A stretch of DNA of 64,000 bases from Adiantum capillus-veneris (taxonomy: Eukaryota; Streptophyta; Polypodiopsida; Polypodiales; Pteridaceae). Under the pieces are notes generated by a model, which saw only the letters and a program-made list of their open reading frames with translations, was not told where the DNA came from and made no database searches. The stretch spans positions 173,230,740-173,294,739 of the forward strand of contig CM043944.1 in NCBI GenBank assembly GCA_014529385.2, read 5' to 3'. Positions 44,908 through 56,016 of the stretch are shown here, in pieces (the stretch's first letter is position 1; each line of letters starts with the position of its first letter). The translations under genes were made by a program, and so were the position numbers.

Positions 44908-45643
44908 CACAAGACCTTAAGTAGGGAGATCTACGTCACTCGTGTGATGGTTAGCTTACTTTAGTTTTGACTAGAGAGAGCTTAAACTTCTAGAACAAGA
45001 TCCAGGATAGGGTATCCTGAGGTCTAGTGGATAGCCAGGAAGCCTGTGTCTTGCCAAGGGTCTGTGACTAGTTAGATTTAATTAAGTAGGATAATGTGGA
45101 GCTATGGTTTTTTGGTTTTGAGTGCTTGTTATGGTTGTGTAGAAATAGTGTAGAAAAATGCTGTAAAAATGCAAAACAAACAAAAAGAAGAAACAATAAG
45201 GCAGTTTGCTTGCCTTGAAAGCAAAACCCACACCATATACTCTTTAAGGGGGTGAAAAGAGTAGACATTGGAATTTATGATCCAACGCTTGAGAAAACAT
45301 AAAAATTGCGACCAAAACCAACAAAAAGAAACAGGTGATTGTCATAAGAAAACACTAATTGAACCTAAAGAGGCCAAGAAGAGATATAACCACTAGCCTA
45401 GGGTAAACTGATTGTGTCATGTGATACAACTGATATTCACAAGCTTAAGATGAAGTGTCATCAAATTGGCATCACTTTAAGTGCATTTGAGTTGCGAATT
45501 GCCATAGAAAAGTGAAATTTGTGAAGTGCTTGAGTCTAAGGTCAAAATAAGTCCAAACTTCATAAAACTTGAGGGATAGACTTATATGGGCACAGAGAAC
45601 ACAACTGTCCAAAAATAGACAAAAAATCAATTGCTCTCTGCAG

Positions 45644-45661
45644 AGTCTATCACGATAGACT
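45644..45661. repeat. Palindrome E-1
   Basis: AGTCTATCACGATAGACT: one mismatch from the perfect 18-bp form. Confidence 0.9.
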
Positions 45662-45694
45662 GGTGAAATTGGAGATTGACTAACAACTGGAAAA

Positions 45695-45720
45695 ACCCTT
45701 TATACCACAGGTTTAACACA
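45695..45720 (+). repeat. CCCTTTATACC motif, copy 1 of 3
   Basis: ACCCTTTATACCACAGGTTT followed by AACACA. Two more copies at 46022-46047 and 46063-46088 lie in the loop of the long inverted repeat. Confidence 0.8.
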
Positions 45721-45806
45721 TCAATTGGTGTGTATGCTATATAGGCTCTGTTAAAGCTCTCCCTAGGGGGAATTTGAAAAATAAGGTCCTCAGCAGCATC
45801 TTCCCT

Positions 45807-45824
45807 AGTCTATCGCGATAGACT
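45807..45824. repeat. Palindrome E-2
   Basis: Perfect AGTCTATCGCGATAGACT, in arm 1 of the inverted repeat. Confidence 0.95.
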
Positions 45825-46288
45825 CAACAAGTTCTCCACTGTTGGCATTTTTCACAAGTTATCTCCACAGCTGGTTCACCCACTCCCTGTGTAGTGCATT
45901 AAGAAGTTTTTGCACTGTTTGGACATTTGGTCAAAGTCTTCTTGCCCCTGTCTCTGAATTCAGACTCTAAATCACCAGTTTGAAGTTTTGTGGTCAAGAT
46001 GGTGTTCAAATTCACAGGTTTACCCTTTATACCAGAGGTTTAACACAAAAACACAGCGTTATACCCTTTATACTATAGGTTAAACACAAAAAATTGAGTG
46101 AATTTGAACACCATCTTGACCACAAAACTTCAAACTGGTGATTTAGAGTCTGAATTCAGAGACAGGGGCAAGACGACTTTGACCAAATGTCCAAACAGTG
46201 CAAAAACTTGTCAATGCACTACACAGGGAGTGGGTGAACTAGCTGTGGAGATAACTTGTGAAAAATTCCAACATTGGAGAACTTGTTG

Positions 46289-46306
46289 AGTCTATCGCGA
46301 TAGACT
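46289..46306. repeat. Palindrome E-3
   Basis: Perfect 18-bp copy in arm 2. The box CACCAAATTTCAAGG starts at 46383, after a 76-nt gap. Confidence 0.95.
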
Positions 46307-46586
46307 AGGGAAGATGCGGCTGAGGACCTTATTTTTCAAATTCCCCCTAGGGAGAGCTTTAGCAGAGCCTATATAGCATACACACCAAATTTCAAGGTAT
46401 TTAGATCACTGAAAGTGAATCTAAGGCCCAGATAGAGAATCAGGCTCTAACCAAAATACTAAAATTGGACCAAAACCCAAACCTAGTGTCCAAACTTCAT
46501 AAAACTTAAGGGATAGACTCTAGAGAGTAAGAGGAACTCAAAGGTGAAGTCACAGTATTAAATTGACTTATGTTGAGCAATCTGTC

Positions 46587-46604
46587 AGTCTATCGCAATA
46601 GACT
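46587..46604. repeat. Palindrome E-4
   Basis: AGTCTATCGCAATAGACT, one mismatch. A weak box-like sequence (CATCATTTCATATTT) starts 76 nt downstream. Confidence 0.88.
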
Positions 46605-46846
46605 CGAAAAGTGGTGATTCAGACAATTTTTGCAAGTTGTGACTATACTGCTAGGACATACTCTTCACATAGATCCCAGCCATCATTTCATATTTGAAAT
46701 TGGACCACCAGAAGACTAACTAAGTGGTTGCTGTACATACTTGAAAGATTTTTCGTGGTTCAAGGAAAACCCTTGTGAACAGACTAACCATACTTGTGTA
46801 GATCCCAGAACGAGATCATCACAGAGCCGCACAGGAAGAAGGAGTC

Positions 46847-46855
46847 CAGGTAAGC
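46847..46855 (+). promoter_or_regulatory. Putative splice donor upstream of gag
   Basis: CAG/GTAAGC, close to the plant donor consensus, 30 bp before the gag ATG. A matching acceptor-like site is at 58399-58400 before the 3' ORF. Confidence 0.4.
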
Positions 46856-46884
46856 TTTAAGTTTGCAACCTAGCTTTCATTCTT

Positions 46885-48911
46885 ATGTATTTAAGGTCGG
46901 GAGCCTTTTTTAAGTCAGGAGCTAAAAGTGTCAAAAGTCAAGTAAGCACCACGTCCACCGAAGAGAGTGTAACTCAGATGAGACTATACCCATTAGCACC
47001 AATCATTGAAGAGGGTAGTGATACTGACACTTCGTCGGAGAAGTCCTTCTTCATGATGGGGAGTCAACGGCCAGGAGGTTTCTACGGTGAAGGACCAATG
47101 CCAGGGGGAAGCACCTCCCTAAATCCTTTAAACGAAAGCAAGTTCACTATAATCTTCTAACAAACTCGAGGGGAGCCTTAGTTTATTCTGACTATCGAGG
47201 ACGCAAGTGTATTTGTATTGAAGAAAGACCGGCTCAGAGACTGGACATAATTTGAGTCTATGATGATGGAGACAGATTCCGAGACGAAAAGGGGAACCAC
47301 TATTTGATAGTTAGTAACCCTGAAGATTACAACAGATATGGAGATAACGTGGCAAAAGGGAAAATGGTTTTAGAAACCCAAGAACCACCTCCTAACATTG
47401 ATCGACCTGGAGCGCTTTTTATGTATGATAAGAAAACAACCAGGGTCTCAACCGATAATGAGAATGTGGGGATTTACAAGCATGAAAGCGAGGGAATAGT
47501 CTCTTACTTTCGATGCAAGGAACCCTACCCAAACGAATTAAGCAAAGATAAGGTTCTTTACTTATTCTCTTATGAAACTGCTATGGGGAAGGATATTGTT
47601 TCTGTTGACAGGTACGGGCGAGAATACAAACGTATTCTCCCAGAGGAGGTAGAAAAGGCAACAGTTCCAGGAGCATCAACATATGCCCCCGACGAAGTAC
47701 CAAGAGCCACCTACACCCCTAGCAAGTCGACAAATCCCTTTTCAGAAGAGTATGATGCGACCTCATATTCTACCCGACAACCGACGTTCAACTACCAGGA
47801 CCAACCAGCTACTCAGCCATCATTGCAGGCATGGCTTCAACAGAGTGCTACATTAGAACAAGACCGAACCCGAGAGGGTTATCAAACCGCACGAGGGCTA
47901 AGGGATTTACAAGAACCACCACTCTATTCACACTATCAAGGAGAGAGTAAGCCAAAGACTCAGGGTTCAACAGAGCCTCGAAGACCACCCCTAGAACGAG
48001 TTCGGAGAGATGAACCATCTCTTTCAAGAACTATTAGAAATTATGGCTTAGGAGCACCACTGGGAGAGGAACCTGGCCACTAGAGAAGACCAGAGGAGGC
48101 ATATCGACTAGGACGTGGAGATCCAATGATGAGATTTGTAGACCATCGTAGAATTAGACCTTCTCAAGTGCAAAAATGGGTAAACAAGAAATACACGGGA
48201 AACAGGGATCCGAGAGATCATGTAGCAATCCTTGTGTGTGTAATTAGAACTGAAGAGGTGTTAGACTTCCCTACCCAATTTGCAGGGTTTGGATTAACGT
48301 TATAGGATGATGCTACTACTTGGTTTGACTCTGTGGAGCGAAGAGACTTTGAGTCTATGGAGGAAGTGTTTGACGAGTTTATAGAGGAATTCTCACAAAG
48401 GGGAATAGCTCATAATACAGTCTCACAAATCCATAAATTCAAACAGAAAGATGGAGAATCTGTGCGAAAGGCAGCCCTACGACTAAAAAGATATGTTAAG
48501 TTCTGTCCCGTGGAAGAACTGCCAACTCAATCCAGACTTATGCTTATGCTTATATTTATCCAAGGACTAACGAATGCAGATCTCCAGAAGGACTTACATA
48601 TGAAGAGGAGCACGATGTTGAATGAGTTAACCAAGGAGGCTCTATACCTTGTGGACAATTGTGCAGTCTACAAAGAGGGTGAGTTCAAGGATCTCGATGA
48701 TGATTCTTCCTCGCAACAATGCGGAAGCAAGTCTGCTAAGACAACACCGAAAGGAGAAGTAGCTATAAGCCAAGAGCAACTTGTAGAGAAAGTGCTAAAA
48801 AAGATTAACTTGTATGCCAAAGCACAAGCTAAACAACCAAAATGGTGTGCGATTGAACAAAAATGGACAAACCATGGGACGGAGGAATGTTATTATAAAA
48901 GGGATATGTGA
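46885..48911 (+). pseudogene. gag: Element E Gag, matrix and capsid part
   Basis: Starts MYLRSG at 46885, matching the Gag start of element A. The frame breaks between 47160 and 47304, then DDGDRFRDEKGNHYLIVSNP leads into a long open stretch. In-frame stops at 48081-48083 and 48303-48305 interrupt the capsid, whose landmarks are RPSQVQKWVNKKY, DDATTWFDSVERRDF and EEFSQRGIAHNTVSQI. It ends at KWCAIEQKWTNH...EECYYKRDM with a frameshift near 48895 relative to element A. Gag would build the element's particle; this copy cannot make a full product. Confidence 0.8.
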
Positions 48912-49786
48912 GAGAACGACCATTTGCTTCGCAAACTCAGGCGACATCTCCTCAAGTTCCACCGATGCCTAGATATCAAACAGGCAACCTACTAGGACCT
49001 GTAGGTGTAGAAAGACCACAACCAGTGTTGGGACAACAACCACCCCTACCAGGATTACGACCAGTCGGCATAAGATACACACCAACAGTAATTGAATCAA
49101 AAGAGAAGGCTTTGGTGCCTATGCATGCATACTACGAAGATCCCAATAGATATGCTGCAAATCCTGTCTATTATCCACCAGAAGAACCCTCCACACCAGA
49201 ACCATGGAGCATGATAGGGAATACAAGACCACCAACAACTGCTGCACAGGAAGCGCAAGAAGGAAGATATAGCTTGGATGAACGAACACTGTTGTTCATA
49301 GCCAATGGAGGCATGAGCACGCAGAGGCTTGCACACCAACAAAGAGGAGCTCAAGGAGCACCTCAACAGCCTAAGGGACCATGCTACAAGTGTGGTGGAG
49401 ACCATTGGCTAAGGGACTGTCCTCATGATGAAATCATTAGGGTCAACTCATATTGCACCGAGTGTGGAATTACTCACTTGATCCTTGATTGCCCTAAGAA
49501 CCTAAGCAAAGGAGAAAAAACTACTTTGAATATGCTGGGAGCACTGCCTTCCAGTGGAGGGTCAGAAAACAAAACTCTGATTCCTGTTAAGGTCTTGACG
49601 AGAGCCCAAACAAGGAAAAATGACAATCAGCCCAAGAGTAACGATGAAAATCAAGAGGAAATCAAGACTAACAAGTCTAGCGTCAGTCGTGATAATCCTT
49701 GGAAAGAACGAAGAGTGAAAATGAAAGCTAGACGTCAGCGAAAACAAAAAGCTGTAGAAGCTGATCTAACAATGGCTCGAGAGTAA
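48908..49786 (+). pseudogene. gag: Element E Gag, proline-rich tail, zinc knuckles, basic linker
   Basis: 292 codons without a stop. A Pro-rich stretch (RPQPVLGQQPPLPG) is followed by two knuckles, CYKCGGDHWLRDC (49383-49421) and CTECGITHLILDC (49456-49494); each is the CX2CX4HX4C form expected for RNA binding. A Lys/Arg-rich linker (RVKMKARRQRKQKAVEAD) ends the frame. Element C has the same two-knuckle block. Confidence 0.82.
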
Positions 49787-50419
49787 CTTAAACAGCAAAG
49801 AGAGTCTGACTCTCTAAAATCAACGTAGGGACCAAGAAGCGCAAGCTCAGGAGGGTCTGTATTGGTAGATAAGGTCAATGAATCCTTAGATGAAATCTTG
49901 TAAGCACATGAAGCAAGATTAAAGAACAGACAGACTCTAGAGCAAAGGTGGATGACATATCCATATCCAGAGATAGAAGAACAGAGACTAGAGATGTGCA
50001 AGTAGTTGATTGAAACTACACAAGATTTACTAGAGCCTCCACCTATGGAAGTGAGAGATAGAATAATCAAACCACCAAACAATGAAACACCTATCAAAAC
50101 TGAAAAAAGGGTACCTGACAAGATAGAAAACGTTAAATCCTTGCCTGATGTAGAGGATGCAAGAATCGTGCCTAATAGCACTGATGAATCACTGAAATAT
50201 TTTCCACCATATACATCTATTGTGGAAGAAAATTGGCCTGAAGAGCTATGGGAAACGGTGAGAAAAGCTCAAGAAAAATATGAGACAAAAACAGTCGAGT
50301 CAGTGCCTTTCTCGGAGTTGAACTTGAATAAGCCTCCATGAGATTTAGACGCTAAATCATTTCAAGGGGATAATGGTTCAGTTGCATCCGAAGATAGCAG
50401 ACCAGCATCACTCAGAACT
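49787..50419 (+). pseudogene. Element E linker between Gag and protease
   Basis: Acidic, charged coding sequence broken by stops near 49785, 49830, 49901 and 50005. One frame of 111 codons (50006-50341) reads EPPPMEVRDRIIKPP ... YFPPYTSIVEENWPEELW. I see no known domain. Confidence 0.5.
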
Positions 50420-51306
50420 TTGCCGCCATACATGGGAGACTACGAGGCAAGGTCAGAAATTCGAAGGGTACCTTCTCAAAGAATAGGAGGGTCAAATCAA
50501 TTGGACACTAAAATCTTGACAGACTTGTTGACCACTCCGGTCAAGTGTACAATCACATTGGCAGAATTGTTAAAAATTAAGCTAAGCATTTGGACGAAAG
50601 TGGGCAAATGTCTTGAAAATTTTGGTATAAGGACACCTCTTAAGTTTTTCGAAACCGAGCTTAATGACACAGAACCGAAGAGAGTCAACACTAAACCAGT
50701 GCTGCTCAACAAGGTCGGAGAATATTGTGAGGGTGAAGACGGCAACACTACTCTACCAGCCGAGTATAACGGCATAGAGACTAAGGCCATACTTGATAGC
50801 GGAGCTGGCATTGCCATTGCGACCAAATTGCTAAGGGAAAAATGGGGAAAACCGGCAATACGAACAACTAGAATGAAATTGCAACTAGCGGATGGGCACA
50901 TAGAAAGGCCTATAGGATTGCTTGAGGCAATTGTGGTATCTTCATGTGGCATAGAGTACGAACTACATTTGACATAGTAGATTTCGACAAGAAGAACAAT
51001 TATGAAATTATCCTTGGTAGGCCGTTCATGAGGCAACTCAAGATGGTGCAGGACTGGGGGTATGATTATTTGTATCTAAGACATGTTGAAACCACTACAC
51101 GTATAAATATGAGGAATCATAGCTACCATGATGTCACAAGAACACCTGTAGAAGAATTCGACTCAGCCACCATTAGTGGATCAGAAGTCCCGACGTGGTT
51201 CTGTAAGAAAAAGGAGATATGGATGTGTGGAGCATCTCAATGTAGTGAATTCGACCACAATGAAAGGACACTAGAGAGGGTCTTGGAAGACGATGCCTTT
51301 ATATGA
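50420..51306 (+). pseudogene. pro: Element E retropepsin (protease)
   Basis: Active site AILDSGAGIAIAT with DSG at 50795-50803. The N-terminal helix LAELLKIKLSIW and the C-terminal YEIILGRPFMRQLKMVQDWG are shared with element C. One frameshift near 50960 splits the domain (50420-50977 and 50944-51306). The following KKKEIWMCGASQC also matches C. As in other Ty3 elements it would cut Gag-Pol. Confidence 0.82.
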
Positions 51307-51354
51307 GAACCCTTTCCTGAAGAGAAGCTCGAACCCCTAGAATGGTCTCAAATT

Positions 51355-51972
51355 TTGGCTACATTGGATGTATGCGTCAATGAAGTCACTCCCACCAAAT
51401 TTTGTGACGAGAATGGCTACGATATCGTACCATACTACATGTTGAGCAAAATTGTGGAGAAAGACGAGAACGAAGGAGACACCGAGAATATGAGGATCAA
51501 TCAAATGGAAATGAAACTTGAGATTAAGAGAGTGGGCTATGTGGACATCCCCACTAAAGAAATCGAGCAGGATGGAGAAGAATTTTATGATTCTTCTAAT
51601 CAATGTGACCACGAAGATAATGTAGATGACGAGAAGTCAAAAAATATAGAGGAAGACGACTATCAGGATCAAGACAATGACGTCTTCTACAACTTCCCGA
51701 ACCAAAGTGTGAGACACCAAAAAAGATACAAGAGTAGGCGACACCATAACAGTCTACCAACTAGGCTTAGACCTATGCCTGAGTTCAAGAGTAAGACACA
51801 TTTCCTTATGAACATTCATGCTGTTGATTGTGCTAAGGATAAGGTGTTAGGAAGATTTTTCAAGGTTGCTAAAGACCCAGGTTTTAAGGCAAGACCGTTG
51901 ACACTTAAGAAAACCAGCAAGGCAAAAAAAAGAGTTGCAACAGAAAAATTGGATGTCTTTGGAGATCCATAA
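51355..51972 (+). pseudogene. Element E protease-RT linker
   Basis: 205 codons: LATLDVCVNEVTPTKFC (shared with element C), an acidic region (EEDDYQDQDNDVFYNFP) and a basic end (KTSKAKKRVATEK). It lies between protease and RT. No catalytic motif is visible, and it is longer than usual for Ty3 elements. Confidence 0.65.
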
Positions 51973-52056
51973 CAAAAGTTGAGCGGAAAAGAGATACAAT
52001 GATTTAAAACAAAAGCTGAAAAATGTATGGACAACTGAAATGGAAAGTAGCGATGG

Positions 52057-53077
52057 ATGAACGCTAGTGATGGGAGCAAAAAGATAGATGTACCTCCTCA
52101 CTATTGTAAGTACACTATTCAGGAAAGAAAATTGGTAGTTCAGCAACCGATGAGAGATCCTAAATCCAACGAGTCCTATGATGGGCCAGAGAACGCCAAG
52201 AAAATAGACCTAGCAGAGCCGGGAGAAAGTCCTAGACCTGCTTACATTTCTAAGCTGGGAAGAAGAGGACTTACATATCAAAACGCTTAAAGAATTTCGT
52301 GATGTATTTGCCCGGTCGTACAAAGATTTGAAGGGGGTGGATCCTAACATTTGTGAACATTTAATCCCTCTAAAGTCTGATGCAAAGCCAAGCAAACAAC
52401 GTCCATACACGTACAATGAGACATTCGCCAAAAGGATCAAGGAAGAAGTAGACAAACTTATGGAGGCTGAATTTATTTATGAGATAGAGCACACAGACTG
52501 GGTGTCGCCAATAGTGGTGGTACCTAAGAAAAATGGGAAATTACGAGTGTGTGTGAATCTCAAGAAGGTAAACGCAGCAACAATAAGGGACAACTATCCT
52601 CTTCCTATCACGGAACACGTCCTGGAACGAGTAGCAGGCAAGGAGGCCTATAGCTTTATGGACAGATTCTCTGGTTATAACCAATTGGGGGAAAAACTAG
52701 AAGATCAATACAAAACAGCGTTTGCAACAGAATGGGGAATATATGTGTTTAGGGTAATGCCATTTGGCTTGACCAATGCTCCAATCACATTTCAGAGATT
52801 AATGACACATGCTTTTAAAGAATACTTGCAAAAATTCTTGGATATTTACATGGATGACTTGTGTGTCTATTCTCTATTGAGAGAAGAACATATAGGTCAT
52901 CTTAGAAAGGTATTCAAAAAATGCAGAACGTATAGGATTTGCCTCAACCCAAAAAAATATGTATTCATGGTACAACAAGGTAAGATCCTAGGCCACATAG
53001 TATTGCCTAATGGAATTACCACTGATGAAGACAAGGTAAAGGTGATCATAGAATTGCCAAGACCAAACATTGTATGA
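52057..53077 (+). pseudogene. pol: Element E reverse transcriptase
   Basis: RT fingers and palm: PYTYNETFAKRIKEEVDKL, WVSPIVVVPKKNGKLRVCVN, YPLPITEHVLERVAGKEAY, MPFGLTNAPITFQRLMTHAF, catalytic YMDD at 52847-52858, then GKILGHIVLPNGITTDEDKV. A short frame break near 52270 separates the N-terminal approach (RPAYIS...) from the main frame 52328-53077, which ends at a TGA where the connection region begins. The motif set is that of OTA-type Ty3 elements. Confidence 0.88.
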
Positions 53078-53690
53078 GAGATACAATCATTTATGGGACA
53101 TTGTGGATACTACCGACGTTTTATCTATATGTACGTTGTAATAGCAAAACCATTGTATAGTCTAATCACGATCTTCATATGGACCAACGAATGTGAGGAG
53201 TCATTCCAGAAACTAAAAGATGCATTGGTATCTGCACCAATTCTAAAAGCACCAGATTGGTCAAAGATCTTCCATGTACATGTAGATGCTTCGGCATTTG
53301 CAATAGGCCGTATATTAGCACAACCGGGGGAGGGTAATACAGATTTTCCCACCAGTTATGCTAGTAGACAACTCAACAGTGCAGAGAAGAATTATACCAC
53401 CACTGAAAGAGAAGGATTGGGTATGATATATGCGGTAAAGAAATTTTGGCATTATTTGCTTGCGAACAAATTCACATTTTTTGTGGATCATCAGGCACTC
53501 TTGTACTTAGTAAACAAACCTTGTAACACGGGACGAATTGTAAGATGGCTCATTGTGTTGCTGGAGTTTGATTTTACAGTAGTAGTAAGGAAAGGAAAAA
53601 CTCATCAAAGAGCAGACCACCTTTCTCGATTACTACATGACGAAAAGGCTACTGGTGTAGATGATGATCTCCCAGACGCATACCTGTTTA
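53078..53690 (+). pseudogene. pol: Element E RT connection and RNase H
   Basis: FMGHCGYYRRFI marks the RT thumb/connection. RNase H acidic residues are visible in FHVHVDASAFAIG, TTEREGLGMIYA, FFVDHQALLYLV and RADHLSRL. The frame is open from 53093 through the start of integrase. RNase H removes RNA from the RNA-DNA hybrid. Confidence 0.85.
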
Positions 53691-54734
53691 ATATAGAAAT
53701 GGTACCGAAATGGTCAGAGAAAATTATTCCGTTGTTGACATATGGAATGAATCTTGATGACAGACACACGGTGGAAGTCGTTAGACAAGCACAAAATTAC
53801 ACAATGCTTGCGGGAAGAATGTACCATCATGGAAACGATGGGATTCTAAGGTTGTGTATAGGCCCAGAGGAGTACGACGCGTATCTAGAGGAGGCCCATA
53901 TACAAACACGGATATTTCATCGAGGAAATCAAATGACCTATGAACGATTAAAAAGACTTGGAGTGTATTGGCATGAAATGGCAAGCGATGTAGCTGATTA
54001 CATCAAGAAATGCAACTTTTGCGCATCCAATACCATTGTGGATAATGCCACATTATACCAAGTGACAATAGCACCCGCATGGAGTCATGCTATTGTGGAA
54101 TATTTGACTAATAAGGAGTCACCAAGCAGAAGCGACCAACAAAATATTGTGTACAGTTCTTACGAAACTGGTTAGTGAAACAAGAACGGACTGGGATCAA
54201 ATGCTATATTCAGCATTGTGGGCTTATCGAGTTGCATATAAAACAACATTCAATTCTACACCATTTAATATGGTAGATGGGTTAAATGCAATATTGCCTA
54301 TTGAATTTTTGATTCCCACACTAAGGGTAGCCAAACAGTTGGACTGGACGGGGCATGAGCTTTCAGAACGATTAGATGACCTTGAAAAATTAGATGAGTT
54401 ACGACTCAATGCGGTAGCAACCGTTTATGCAAAAAAAAGACAACAGAAAGAGTTTTTTGACAAACATGTCAAAAACAAGGACTTTAAAACGGGTGACTAT
54501 GTTTTAGTATACACCCTTAAACAGCATGCCAAGAAGCTAAAGAAAAGAGAAATGGGGTCTTATTTGATCCAAGAAATATCGTCTAGCGGAGCAGTAAAAC
54601 TGTCGACACTAGATGGAAAAGAAATGCCGAATTGGATTAGTGGGTGTCGTTTGAAAAAGTATCATCTACCTTTAACTCCAGGAATGTTGTTTCAATTGCA
54701 TTACGGCAAAGCCTATAGACAGGAACAACAATAA
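53691..54734 (+). pseudogene. pol: Element E integrase, catalytic core deleted
   Basis: The zinc-binding HHCC region (HRGNQMTYERLKRLGVYWHE ... CNFCA) is complete. After APAWSHAIVEYLTNKE the sequence jumps, within a few codons and a frame change near 54118, to QAEATNKILCTVLTKLV, which normally follows the catalytic Glu. The two catalytic Asp segments are absent. The C-terminus (ALWAYRVAYKTTFNSTPF ... KTGDYVLVYTLKQHAKKLKK) is intact in frame 54147-54734. Strand transfer by this copy is therefore not expected. Confidence 0.8.
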
Positions 54735-54909
54735 ATTCAGGACCAAGCACAACAAGAAGACAAGGAACGCATTACTAAGCGAAAGCAGTTTCTAAGGACA
54801 ATAAACGTGGTCACACCAATGATGACTGAATAATATCCTCTTTCGACATTCCGAACAATCGAAGCGGATATACAAAGCGAAGAATTAGCAAAAGACAATA
54901 ATAGACTTT

Positions 54910-56016
54910 ATGGCTCAAGACGAAAGCACCATTGACAACTTGGAAAATATGTGGTGTAGTCCTTACACAAAAGCTTATGCAGGCACAGAACAAGTTGAAA
55001 TCTATGCATTGCTTGACACTGGGACAAAATTGAGTGTCATCAGCTTTGAGCTCTTTCAAAAACTTGGACCAATGAGGAAATTCTCAGAGACACACAGGTT
55101 GAAAGTAGCATCGGGTGATGAGGTAACCACGTTGTGGTCTATTATGTTACCAATCACAGTGCAGGGACACAAGTACACTAACAAGTTCCATGTACTGCCA
55201 CCAATTAGATCAGAAACGCCGTGTATCTTAGCAATGTCATAGATGAAACCTAACAGGGTATTCATTGATTTGGATACTAATGAGGCACTGTTCAGAAATG
55301 AAAAATTTTCAGAACCCTTCTTATCATATAATAAATACATGTCAATGTGGAGACAGGAGTCAATACATCCGCAAAGCATTGACCAACAACAAACAAAGTT
55401 TCCATGTCAAGAAATGTATTATCAAAAATCAACAATCATGCAGGGAACCAGGCAAGTTTGGGTACGACGTACAAATCTAGCCGAGGCACAATTTCATCAA
55501 GGGCGGAAATATCAAGTTTGGCTCAAGCTAGACAGCTTAATTCCTATAAAAGAGTGGACAAAAGAACAGACAAAACACCCAAAGCCAGCAAAGCTTCAAA
55601 GAACAATTATCAACCAGTCGAATCCGCAACGGACTATATTGGTATGGCATCCAAAATTACCAATTCAGAACGAGCCAAAAACACAAGTGTAGATGCCGAA
55701 GAAAACCAACGATCAGTTGTCTACAACTGTCGATGACAAGCTAGGTCATACAACCAGTACACGGAAACACGCAGCGTCCACAACAACAACCACGAGAATC
55801 TGTACAACCAAAGTCATCAAATGGAAACGAAAAAATGTTCAGCCAGAACATGCAACAAAGAATACAACAATATCAACTTCAACGGATCCACAAACACAAA
55901 TTCAAAAACCGTGGAAAACCATCAAACAAAGAACGGCAGATTTACAACTTCTTCTCGCAAAGAAAATCTGCCAGCGGCCAAGGTTGACGATTAAGAGTGA
56001 GAATGTACATAGATGA
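54910..56016 (+). pseudogene. Element E post-integrase ORF: second retropepsin-like domain plus tryptophan-motif tail
   Basis: One frame runs from 54910 to 56016 with stops at 55240-55242 and 55690-55692. The first 111 codons contain YALLDTGTKLSVIS (DTG at 55015-55023), LKVASGDEVTTLW, and ILAM just before the first stop. This is the order of a retropepsin fold: active site, flap, then an ILG-like motif. Next comes a stretch with QVWVRRT, QVWLKLD and LVWHPKL repeats and a Thr/Lys-rich end. Element C has the same two parts in the same order. A protease after integrase, in addition to the usual one before RT, is unusual. Confidence 0.6.

Larger units (their letters stand above)
45725..46388. repeat. 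Long inverted repeat, 291-bp arms, 82-nt loop
   Basis: Arm 1 45725-46015, arm 2 46098-46388, ungapped, with 8 mismatches by my count (about 97% identity). Each arm carries one palindrome (E-2 and E-3). Transcribed as the element leader it would fold into a near-perfect double strand. Confidence 0.93.
44908..46884 (+). other. Element E leader with palindromes and long inverted repeat
   Basis: Two kilobases without a supported ORF. It contains four palindromes of the AGTCTATCGCGATAGACT type, a 291-bp inverted repeat, three copies of a CCCTTTATACC motif, and a splice-donor-like CAG/GTAAGC at 46847-46855 just before gag. Confidence 0.85.

Noticed and set aside
45600-46700. Hammerhead ribozyme (retrozyme) in the module
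   Set aside because: I looked for the CUGAUGA and GAAA conserved strands around the palindromes and did not find them in a plausible arrangement.
49097-49405. 102-codon minus-strand frame, and similar antisense frames at 49735-50181 and 50497-51036
   Set aside because: Antisense to well-supported Gag and protease coding sequence of element E.
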